Assembly: GCA_002704665.1 (NCBI GenBank)
Contig: PAHB01000032.1
Span: 1-30,263, forward strand
From: Pseudomonadota bacterium
Lineage (GTDB): Bacteria > Pseudomonadota > Gammaproteobacteria > Burkholderiales > Eutrophovitaceae
Length of the DNA stretch: 30,263 bases
Direction of reading: 5' to 3'
Below, in pieces: positions 23,294 through 30,263 of the stretch. How positions within the stretch are numbered: the stretch's first letter is position 1; every line of letters begins with the position of its first letter. A program made the translations under genes and the position numbers. The notes below the pieces were generated by a model. That model saw only the letters and a list, made by a program, of their open reading frames with translations, did not search any database and had not been told where the DNA came from.

Positions 23294-24905
23294 CAAAAAG
23301 CGTTTGCCAGAAAATTTTTTAGCAATCCGCGGTGACATTTTTGGAGGGTTAACCGCGGCCGTAGTGGCCCTTCCGCTAGCATTAGCTTTCGGTGTGGCCT
23401 CGGGAGCCGGTGCAATCTCTGGTCTTTACGGTGCGATTTTAGTTGGTTTTTTTGCCGCACTTTTTGGAGGAACTCCAACTCAAGTATCGGGCCCTACCGG
23501 GCCGATGACGGTAGTAATGACCACAATTATTATGCAGTACGCTCATCAACCCTCTTTAGCTTTTGTTGTCGTCATCATCGGTGGAATTATCCAAATCATG
23601 ATGGGAAAAATAGGTTGGGGAAAATTTGTCGCTTATATGCCTTATCCTTTGATTTCTGGCTTTATGAGCGGCATTGGCTGTATTATCATCATACTTCAAC
23701 TACCTGTATTGCTTGGCCACCCTGGGGTTAAAGATGGCTTGATAGCCACCCTAACCATGCTGCCAACATTAATTTCTACCCTTAATAAAGAGGCTGTGTT
23801 AGTGGGTTTCACAACCGTGTGTGTAATTTTATTCCTTCCAAAAAAAATACACTCGGTTACCCCACCTCCCTTGGTAGGATTAATAGTCGGCAGTTCCGTT
23901 GGTTATTTGTTTTTGTCTGGCGTGCCGACAATTGGTGAAATCCCCCGTGGTATCCCAACATTTCTGACACCTGATTTTTCGCTTAGCGATTTGCCTGGTT
24001 TGCTGGGATCTGCTTGTATATTAGCCACACTAGGAACTATAGATAGCCTTCTAACCTCATTAGTCGCCGATAAATTAACGCGTACGCAACATAACCCTAA
24101 TCGTGAACTTATTGGTCAAGGCATCGGAAACATTGCTGCAGGTCTGTTTGGTGGTATTCCCGGGGCCGGGGCAACAATGAGGACGGTGGTCAATATAAAA
24201 GCTGGAGCTCGTACAAATTTTTCCGGCATATTACATTCGTTGGTTCTGGCTTTCATGTTGCTAGGATTAGCGCCCATTGCAGAGCAAATCCCTTTAGCGG
24301 TTTTAGCCGGAATTTTAATAAAGGTGGGGTGGGATATTATAGATTGGAACTATTTAAAACGGGTTAATTTGTTTGATTTGACTGGTCTCGTAGTAATGCT
24401 TTCCGTACTAACAATGACGGTTTTAGTTGACCTTATAACTGCTGTTGGAGTTGGGTTAATCATTCAATTTTTATTGTCATCGAAACACCGAGAAGAAATT
24501 GAAGCACGACGTATCAAAACGTTTTCCTCATTAGAATGTGAACATTGTGAGTTTCTTTTGGCTGACGAATTAAAAATGATTCGCGATGTTTCAAAATCTA
24601 TTGGAATTGTTGAGCTGTCGGGAATCAATTCGTTTTGCTCCGTAAAAACATTAGCAAATTCTCTTTCAAGATTATCAAAATGTGATGTCGTGATATTTAA
24701 TCTCACTAAGCTTGAAAAACTTGACACCTCTATTGCAATGGTAATCAACGACGCAATTACTTTCGCAAAAGAAAACGCGAAAGAATATATTATTATTGGC
24801 ATCAACGAAAATAACAAAAAATTTCTCAAAAAACTTCAAATTTTAAACAATAATGATAATCGAATAGAACCTTCTTTATTAAATGCAATCAATAGAGTTA
24901 AGTAA
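23286..24905 (+). CDS. SulP family anion transporter, BicA-like (possible bicarbonate uptake)
   Basis: The 539-residue protein has a SulP membrane domain of 10 or more helices (about residues 10-410) and a C-terminal cytoplasmic region (about 420-539) with STAS-like alternating strands and helices, divergent in sequence. Early segments such as GLTAAVVALPLALAFGVASG and LFGGTPTQVSGPTGPMT closely follow the BicA-type bicarbonate transporter pattern, so sodium-dependent bicarbonate uptake is a reasonable guess; sulphate or other anions remain possible. ATG 23286 overlaps the stop of the TlpA-like gene; an in-frame ATG at 23226 lies deep inside that gene and is less likely. Last gene of the aceE operon. 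Confidence 0.85.
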   Translation: MNSKKRLPENFLAIRGDIFGGLTAAVVALPLALAFGVASGAGAISGLYGAILVGFFAALFGGTPTQVSGPTGPMTVVMTTIIMQYAHQPSLAFVVVIIGGIIQIMMGKIGWGKFVAYMPYPLISGFMSGIGCIIIILQLPVLLGHPGVKDGLIATLTMLPTLISTLNKEAVLVGFTTVCVILFLPKKIHSVTPPPLVGLIVGSSVGYLFLSGVPTIGEIPRGIPTFLTPDFSLSDLPGLLGSACILATLGTIDSLLTSLVADKLTRTQHNPNRELIGQGIGNIAAGLFGGIPGAGATMRTVVNIKAGARTNFSGILHSLVLAFMLLGLAPIAEQIPLAVLAGILIKVGWDIIDWNYLKRVNLFDLTGLVVMLSVLTMTVLVDLITAVGVGLIIQFLLSSKHREEIEARRIKTFSSLECEHCEFLLADELKMIRDVSKSIGIVELSGINSFCSVKTLANSLSRLSKCDVVIFNLTKLEKLDTSIAMVINDAITFAKENAKEYIIIGINENNKKFLKKLQILNNNDNRIEPSLLNAINRVK

Positions 24906-25003
24906 AATAAGTCAGTCAAACTTAGCCGAATAAATTTGACCTGCTCCAATAATCCCTTATAGTTCAAGAAATATTTTTATTTTAAAATAATTTGGTAACA
25001 AGC

Positions 25004-26215
25004 ATGTCGCCTATAAATCTGTCGAAAATCAAAATCACAAAAAATAGTTCCCCAAAAAATACATTCAGGAACACCAGAAAAAGGCGCTGGAATTTGTTTT
25101 TTGTCTCATTGATCACTACTCTTTCTATCTTTTTTATCCACCAGCAATTCTTTACAGCTCCAAAGGTCTTTACATCAAAGGTCAGTGTAATCCAGCCCTC
25201 ACAACAATATACCGTGCTAAACGCCTCCGGTTACGTAGTACCTCAGCGCCAAGCTGCACTCTCCTCTAAAGCCCAGGGAAGACTTGAATGGCTGGGAGTT
25301 TTGGAGGGAAGCAAGGTGCAAAAAGGCCAGATAATTGCCCGATTAGAAAAAGAAGACGTGGAGGCAGCGCTCCAGCAAGCAATCGCACAAAAACAAATAG
25401 CTCAAGCCAACTTAAATAAGGGGAGGGCAGATCTTAGGGAAGCTAACCTTAATCTAAAAAGATCTGCCGAACTTTTAGACAAGCAATTTATTCCGCAAGC
25501 TCAGCATGATAAAAATTTGAGTCGTGTTGAGAAAATAGATGCAAATCTTGAGGGATTAAAAGCTACACTCAAATCAGCTGATGCGAATATTAAGGCTGCA
25601 GAGATAGCCGTCAATCAAACTATTATCACTGCTCCTTTTGATGGTATTGTTCTAACCAAATCAGCAAATGTTGGAGATAACATCACGCCATTCTCTTCTG
25701 CCGCCGACAGCAAAGGGGCTGTTGTCACCATAGCAGATATGAAGACTCTAGAAATTGAGGCGGACGTATCCGAAGCCAAAATTCATCAAATAAAAATTGA
25801 CCAACCGTGCGAGGTTCTACTTGAGGCAATTCCTGAAAGGCGTTTTTCGGCTGTAGTTTCACGGATGGTTCCCACAGTGAATAGGTCAAAGGCAACGATA
25901 TTAGTAAAAATTCGTTTTACCGAGTCAGACCCTAGGATATTACCTGACATGAGTGCTAAAGTTGCGTTCCTTGAAAAAAAAGTTCCATCAAATGAAAAAA
26001 AACCTGTTACTGTCGTACTTCCTGAATCGATTTTAAAAAGGGCATCTGGATATGTTGTTTTCAAAATCATTGATAATTATACAAGTGAAATTCCGGTACT
26101 TCTGGGTAAAAAAATAAACGGTAAAATAGAAGTTTCTGGGGTCAGTGCAGGGGACCAACTAGTTTTGAACCCCTCGGCTCAACTAAAGACCGGTACGCGA
26201 GTAGAGCTTAGATAG
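25004..26215 (+). CDS. Periplasmic adaptor (HlyD/MacA-like membrane fusion protein)
   Basis: The 403-residue protein has a basic N-terminus, one membrane helix (about residues 31-48), a lipoyl-like half (ASGYVVPQRQAALSSK, then GRLEWLGVLEGSKVQKGQII), an alpha-helical coiled-coil hairpin of about 100 residues rich in alanine and glutamine, the returning half-motif ITAPFDGIVL, and a beta-barrel region. This is the adaptor of a tripartite exporter linking an inner-membrane transporter to an outer-membrane channel. It heads a four-gene operon with an ATPase and two permeases. ATG at 25004 is chosen over TTG at 24992; neither has a strong ribosome binding site. No outer-membrane partner is in the window. 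Confidence 0.88.
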   Translation: MSPINLSKIKITKNSSPKNTFRNTRKRRWNLFFVSLITTLSIFFIHQQFFTAPKVFTSKVSVIQPSQQYTVLNASGYVVPQRQAALSSKAQGRLEWLGVLEGSKVQKGQIIARLEKEDVEAALQQAIAQKQIAQANLNKGRADLREANLNLKRSAELLDKQFIPQAQHDKNLSRVEKIDANLEGLKATLKSADANIKAAEIAVNQTIITAPFDGIVLTKSANVGDNITPFSSAADSKGAVVTIADMKTLEIEADVSEAKIHQIKIDQPCEVLLEAIPERRFSAVVSRMVPTVNRSKATILVKIRFTESDPRILPDMSAKVAFLEKKVPSNEKKPVTVVLPESILKRASGYVVFKIIDNYTSEIPVLLGKKINGKIEVSGVSAGDQLVLNPSAQLKTGTRVELR

Positions 26216-26225
26216 TGAAGACCCA

Positions 26226-26921
26226 TTGACTACTCCGATAGTTGAAATTACAGATCTTAGAAAATCCTACTTCCGAGGAGAGCAGGTTGTAGAAGTTCTC
26301 AAAGGAATAAACCTCAAAGTTTCGGAAGGTGGATTCACCGCTTTAATGGGACCTTCCGGGTCGGGCAAAAGCACACTTCTTAACCTTATTGCAGGGATTG
26401 ATAAACCTGATGTAGGCAGTCTAACCATTTCCGGACTCGATATCAGTTCACTATCGGAGAATGATTTAGCAGAGTGGCGGTCGAATAATGTAGGTTTTAT
26501 CTTTCAATTTTACAACTTGATGCCGGTATTAACCGCAGAGCAAAATGTTGAGCTCCCGCTACTTTTATCAGACTTAGATGCAAAAAGCCGTAAATCGAGG
26601 TCCCGCACGATTTTAGAGATGGTTGGCTTAGGGGATCGCCTTGACCACTACCCTAACGAACTATCAGGAGGTCAACAACAGAGAGTTGCCATTGCTCGCG
26701 CTATAGTAACGGATCCGACACTAATTGTAGCTGACGAGCCAACAGGGGATTTGGATAGGAATTCCGCTTCCGATGTTTTAAATCTTTTGCAACGCCTTAA
26801 CTCAGAGGCTGGAAAAACCATCATAATGGTTACCCACGATATCAGTGCCACCCACGTAGCTAATGAGGTTGTACATCTGGATAAAGGCGAACTCATATCT
26901 AACGAAGCATCCAACAAGTAG
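26226..26921 (+). CDS. ABC exporter ATP-binding protein, MacB/LolD-like
   Basis: The 231-residue protein is a stand-alone nucleotide-binding domain: Walker A GPSGSGKST, Q-loop in FIFQFYNLMP, signature LSGGQQQRVAIARAI, Walker B with LIVADEPTGDLD, and the switch histidine in VTHD. These match the MacB/LolD branch, which powers FtsX-type permeases for lipoprotein, peptide or small-molecule export by mechanotransmission. The start is TTG at 26226, 10 bases after the adaptor stop, with only a weak GAAG site before it. Followed by the first permease after 7 bases. Confidence 0.93.
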   Translation: MTTPIVEITDLRKSYFRGEQVVEVLKGINLKVSEGGFTALMGPSGSGKSTLLNLIAGIDKPDVGSLTISGLDISSLSENDLAEWRSNNVGFIFQFYNLMPVLTAEQNVELPLLLSDLDAKSRKSRSRTILEMVGLGDRLDHYPNELSGGQQQRVAIARAIVTDPTLIVADEPTGDLDRNSASDVLNLLQRLNSEAGKTIIMVTHDISATHVANEVVHLDKGELISNEASNK

Positions 26922-26928
26922 ATTCCAC

Positions 26929-28092
26929 GTGTTTATTCTAAGAACATCGTTAAAGAATGCGTTCCGCCATAAAGTTAGAACGATGCTAACAATCTTAGGA
27001 CTAGCCATTGCTATTTTAGCGTATGGTTTACTCCAAACTGTGATTACAGCTTGGTATTCAAAAGCGACTTCGGCATCGACTGCAAGACTGGTCACCAGAA
27101 ATGCGACCTCACTAATTTTTGACCTGCCAGTATTTTTTAAAGAACAAATTAAGGGAGTAGAGGGAGTCGATAAAGTGGCTTTTGCACAGTGGTTTGGTGG
27201 CGTATACAAGAAACCTCAAAATTTTTTTCCTCAGTTTGCCGTCTCGAAAAACTATTTAGATGTTTATCCAGATTTTGAACTAAATGAGTCAGATCGAATA
27301 TCTTGGAATAATGAAAAAAGGGGTGCGATTGTCGGGCGACAACTCGCAGATCGTTTTTCGTTCGAAAAAGAAGATATTATCCAATTGAAGGGAACGCTGT
27401 ACCCGGGTAATTGGGAATTTATTGTAAAAGGAATTTATGAAGGATCTGACGAATCCAAAGTCACCGACAGAATGTTCTTCCACTGGGATTACTTAAATGC
27501 GCACGTCGAGTCAATGTCTAAAACTACTATTTTAGAACCTAATACTGTTGGAGTTTTTATCTCAACAGTTCAGGACGCAGATTACGCTGCAGACGTCTCA
27601 ATGAGAATTGATGATGTTTTTAAAAACTCTATTGCTCCTAGTTATACCGAAACAGAGCAGGCCTTCCAATTAGGTTTTGTTGCGATGTCTGATCAAATTA
27701 TCGAGGCTATCAGGACTGTTTCATATGTCATTGTAGTAATAATTCTAGCCGTGATGGCAAATACTATGGCGATGAGTGTCAGGGAAAGAACTCAGGAGTT
27801 TGCAACCATGAAAGCGCTGGGGTTCAAGCCGAATTTCTTAGGTTTTCTTGTATTTTCAGAATCAATTTTTATCGCAATGATTGGCGGTGGAATAGGTATA
27901 ATGATTACTCACCCATCTGCATATTTATTTCAGATGGCAACTGATAATATTTTTCCGGTTTTTTTGGTCTCAAATAAAACTATTGGGCTTCAATTTTTCT
28001 GTGCTTGTTCTGTTGGTATTCTAGCCGCATTTATTCCCGCTATTAATGTTTACCGAATAAACGTAGTCGATGGGCTAAGGACCGTCAACTAA
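26929..28092 (+). CDS. FtsX-type ABC permease, first of two
   Basis: The 387-residue protein follows the FtsX/MacB permease plan: one N-terminal helix (MLTILGLAIAILAYGLL, about residues 20-40), a periplasmic domain of about 220 residues, then three helices near the C-terminus with MSVRERTQEFATMKALGF in the conserved cytoplasmic loop. The start is GTG at 26929; a TTG at 26863 would lie inside the ATPase gene and add a non-matching N-terminus. It differs clearly in sequence from the next permease, so the two may form a heterodimer on the shared ATPase. Confidence 0.88.
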   Translation: MFILRTSLKNAFRHKVRTMLTILGLAIAILAYGLLQTVITAWYSKATSASTARLVTRNATSLIFDLPVFFKEQIKGVEGVDKVAFAQWFGGVYKKPQNFFPQFAVSKNYLDVYPDFELNESDRISWNNEKRGAIVGRQLADRFSFEKEDIIQLKGTLYPGNWEFIVKGIYEGSDESKVTDRMFFHWDYLNAHVESMSKTTILEPNTVGVFISTVQDADYAADVSMRIDDVFKNSIAPSYTETEQAFQLGFVAMSDQIIEAIRTVSYVIVVIILAVMANTMAMSVRERTQEFATMKALGFKPNFLGFLVFSESIFIAMIGGGIGIMITHPSAYLFQMATDNIFPVFLVSNKTIGLQFFCACSVGILAAFIPAINVYRINVVDGLRTVN

Positions 28093-28095
28093 AGT

Positions 28096-29262
28096 ATGCG
28101 AGTACCTTTCCAATATATTATTCGTAACTTGTTGGTTAGAAAAGTAACCACTGGACTAACAGCCGGCGGAATGGCTCTTGTAGTTTTTGTTTTTGCTTCA
28201 ATTTTGATGTTAGATGAAGGACTCAAAAAAACACTTGTTAACACTGGAGAGATTAATAATATTATTTTGACTAGGAAAGGATCCGATACAGAAGTACAAA
28301 GTACAATTTACAGAGATCAAGCATCAATAATTGAAACCAAACCAATCGTTGCAAATTCAGTTGATGCAACTCCTTTGCTTTCCAAAGAACTAGTTGTCTT
28401 AATATCTCTACAAAAAAGCAATGCCAAGCAACAATCAAACGTTGTTGTCAGAGGCACATCTACTAAAGGATTTGAACTTAGACCAGATGTCCAAATTTCT
28501 GAGGGAAATTTTTTTCGATCTGGCAGCTCAGATATAGTAATTGGATCTGCAATCGCTAAGGAATACTCAAATACTAATCTCGGTGATCAGATATATTTCG
28601 CACAAAGGTTATGGACTATAGTGGGTGTTTTCGATGCAAAAAAAACTGCTTTTGATTCCGAAATTTGGGTGAGTAGAGAGCAACTGATGCAAGCTTTTCG
28701 TAGAAAAAATTTTTCTATCATTGTATTTCGATCTACCGAAAAACAATCGATCAACACTATTCAAAAAGAGTTTGACAGTGACCCAAGACTATCCCTGGAT
28801 GTTAAATTAGAACAAGATTTTTATAAAGATCAGTCCAAAGCACTATCCAAATTTATCAATATTTTAGGTATGACTTTAACCATCATTTTCTCTGTCGGCG
28901 CAACAATTGGGTCAATGATCACTATGAATGCTGCAGTAGCTAATCGAACTAATGAAATAGGAACCCTACGAGCTTTAGGTTTTAAAAAAATAGAAATTTT
29001 GACGGCATTTTTAATAGAGTCTATTGTACTTGCGTTAATTGGTGGACTAATCGGAGTATTTGGAGCAACTTTTATGGAATTTTCCGATTTTACTACTACT
29101 AACTTCCAAACCTTTGCGGATCTCTCTTTTGGATTTGTTATGACTCCCATTATAGCCTTGAAAGCCTTGATAATTGCAACGCTAATGGGTGTCATTGGAG
29201 GCACCTTTCCGGCCTTCCATGCCGCAAATCTGGAAATAGTCGACGCACTAAGATCTAAATAA
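28096..29262 (+). CDS. FtsX-type ABC permease, second of two
   Basis: The 388-residue protein has the same plan as its upstream neighbour: an N-terminal helix (about residues 17-38), a periplasmic domain, and three C-terminal helices with the conserved loop NRTNEIGTLRALGFKKIE. The spacing between the genes is 3 bases. The two permeases share the fold but only limited sequence, mostly around the ERT/NRT-E-A-LGF loop. It is the last gene of the exporter operon and ends 13 bases from the convergent aldehyde dehydrogenase gene; I see no terminator in that gap. Confidence 0.88.
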   Translation: MRVPFQYIIRNLLVRKVTTGLTAGGMALVVFVFASILMLDEGLKKTLVNTGEINNIILTRKGSDTEVQSTIYRDQASIIETKPIVANSVDATPLLSKELVVLISLQKSNAKQQSNVVVRGTSTKGFELRPDVQISEGNFFRSGSSDIVIGSAIAKEYSNTNLGDQIYFAQRLWTIVGVFDAKKTAFDSEIWVSREQLMQAFRRKNFSIIVFRSTEKQSINTIQKEFDSDPRLSLDVKLEQDFYKDQSKALSKFINILGMTLTIIFSVGATIGSMITMNAAVANRTNEIGTLRALGFKKIEILTAFLIESIVLALIGGLIGVFGATFMEFSDFTTTNFQTFADLSFGFVMTPIIALKALIIATLMGVIGGTFPAFHAANLEIVDALRSK

Positions 29263-29275
29263 TTAAGATATATGC

Positions 29276-30263
29276 TCAACCAGAAAAAACGTAACTAGTT
29301 TTAACTGAGGTGTAAAATTCTTTTGCATAGCTTCCCTGTTCCCGCGATCCATAACTTGACCCTTTGATTCCACCAAATGGCACGTGATAATCAACTCCAG
29401 CTGTAGGAAGATTTACCATTACCATCCCCGCTTGGGCATTTTTCTTAAAGTGCGAAGAGTGCTTAAGCGAGCTGGTTACAATTCCAGAAGACAGACCAAA
29501 ATCGGTAGCATTAGCTAAGTGAAGAGCCTCTTCGTAATCGGTCACCTCAATCACGCTTGCCACTGGACCGAAAACCTCTTCTTGATTTATTGTCATCTCA
29601 TTTTTTGTCTGGGTGAAGAGCGCTGGTTCCAAATAAAAACCCTCAGTATCCCTCTCTAACAACCTTCCACCGAAAGCTAACTCAGCCCCTTCTTTTTTTG
29701 CTTTCTCTATATAAAACAAATCTTGATTTAATTGATTTTTATCAACGACTGGCCCAATGTGCGTACCCTCTTTCAATGGATTGTCTACGATTGTTTTTGA
29801 TAACTGTTCCCGCATGGAATTAATAAATTTATCATGAATTCCGCTCGTGACGATAAGCCGAGAAGATGCTGTACACCTTTGACCAGTAGAGAAATAGGCC
29901 CCGTTTATAGCACATTGCACTGCTATGTCTAGATCAGCATCGTCTAAAATTACGAGAGGGTTTTTACCTCCCATTTCAAGCTGAAATTTAGCCATTCTGC
30001 CTACTGCTTTTTTTGCAATTTCCTGCCCTGTATCAACCGAACCCGTAAAACTGAGTGCATTGACGCGGTCATCGTTAACAATTGTCTCCCCTACCTGGCT
30101 ACCCTTTCCCATTACAAAGTTAAAAACCCCTGGGGGTAAACCAGAATTACCTATAATTTTCGCTAATTCAAATGCCATAGCTGGAACAAGATTTGCTGGC
30201 TTAAAAACTACACTATTACCAAACGCAAGGGCTGGCGCTATTTTCCATGCAGGAATGGCTGCA
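29276..30263 (-). CDS. Aldehyde dehydrogenase, partial (alpha-ketoglutaric-semialdehyde-dehydrogenase-like)
   Basis: The frame is open from the window's right edge to a TGA at 29276-29278 and covers about two thirds of an NAD(P)-dependent aldehyde dehydrogenase; the N-terminal part lies outside. IPAWKIAPALAFGN and VVFKPAN belong to the cofactor domain, SFTGSVDTGQEIA to the glycine loop, FQLEMGGKNPL carries the catalytic glutamate, and TGQRCTASSR the catalytic cysteine. The ending AGVDYHVPFGG, then KGSSYGSREQG and AKEFYTSVKT, recalls 2,5-dioxovalerate (alpha-ketoglutaric semialdehyde) dehydrogenases of sugar-acid breakdown; this subtype is a guess. The ATG at 30178 is internal, not a start. 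Confidence 0.9.
   Translation of the reverse strand, partial: AAIPAWKIAPALAFGNSVVFKPANLVPAMAFELAKIIGNSGLPPGVFNFVMGKGSQVGETIVNDDRVNALSFTGSVDTGQEIAKKAVGRMAKFQLEMGGKNPLVILDDADLDIAVQCAINGAYFSTGQRCTASSRLIVTSGIHDKFINSMREQLSKTIVDNPLKEGTHIGPVVDKNQLNQDLFYIEKAKKEGAELAFGGRLLERDTEGFYLEPALFTQTKNEMTINQEEVFGPVASVIEVTDYEEALHLANATDFGLSSGIVTSSLKHSSHFKKNAQAGMVMVNLPTAGVDYHVPFGGIKGSSYGSREQGSYAKEFYTSVKTSYVFSG

Noticed and set aside
24915..24940. GTCAAA / TTTGAC inverted repeat after the SulP gene, considered as a terminator
   Set aside because: The loop is 14 bases, the stem only 6 A/T-rich pairs, and no T run follows.
24977..24990. TTATTTTAAAATAA palindrome before the adaptor gene
   Set aside because: Purely A/T palindromes are expected by chance in this spacer.

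Overview
The window is AT-rich, gene-dense bacterial chromosome with short spacers, overlapping start/stop codons and several GTG/TTG starts. RpmG lacks the zinc cysteines and, with RpmB and the coaBC-dut pair, looks like a beta/gammaproteobacterium; I lean beta from the RpmG and RpmB wording. A lanthanide-type XoxF methanol dehydrogenase cluster, a nickel superoxide dismutase and a BicA-like SulP transporter fit a streamlined aquatic (planktonic) bacterium with methylotrophic capacity. The lineage is inferred; there is no rRNA gene here. I found no tRNA, rRNA, CRISPR array, insertion sequence or prophage.

Layout. 1-600: the 3' end of a probable fatty-acid desaturase gene, convergent with the ribosomal protein pair rpmB-rpmG, which has a clear promoter at 634-662. 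936-1799: an exported metallo-beta-lactamase-fold lactonase-like protein. 1885-5748: a Gld-like ABC system (ATPase, permease, GldG-like auxiliary protein, DUF4340-like protein); the last two carry histidine-rich extracytoplasmic stretches. 5815-7450: coaBC-dut. 7509-10760 (minus): xoxF-xoxJ-xoxG, with a very strong terminator between xoxF and xoxJ. 11030-13007: DUF192 protein, a short PuuD-like membrane protein preceded by an unlisted 32-residue one-helix protein, and the nickel SOD pair sodN-sodX. 13202-18809: a block of acyl-CoA, hydrolase and organic-acid enzymes (two crotonases, alpha/beta hydrolase, epoxide-hydrolase-like protein, tartrate/D-malate dehydrogenase-like protein, haloacid dehalogenase-like protein). 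18840-19899: LOG-family protein and an Lrp/AsnC regulator, the latter divergent from 20052-24905, which holds aceE, a TlpA-like thioredoxin and a SulP transporter joined by overlaps. 25004-29262: a four-gene MacAB-like exporter (adaptor, ATPase, two different FtsX-type permeases). 29276-end: a partial aldehyde dehydrogenase.

How the genes work together. XoxF would oxidise methanol in the periplasm using PQQ and a lanthanide, passing electrons to cytochrome XoxG. SodN, matured by SodX, removes superoxide without iron, manganese or copper. AceE feeds acetyl-CoA formation, but its E2 and E3 partners are not next to it. Points for a second look are the xoxF-xoxJ terminator and the palindrome upstream of xoxF, the His-rich Gld-like system, the 32-residue membrane protein, the epoxide hydrolase gene with no normal start codon, and the aceE-tlpA-sulP coupling.
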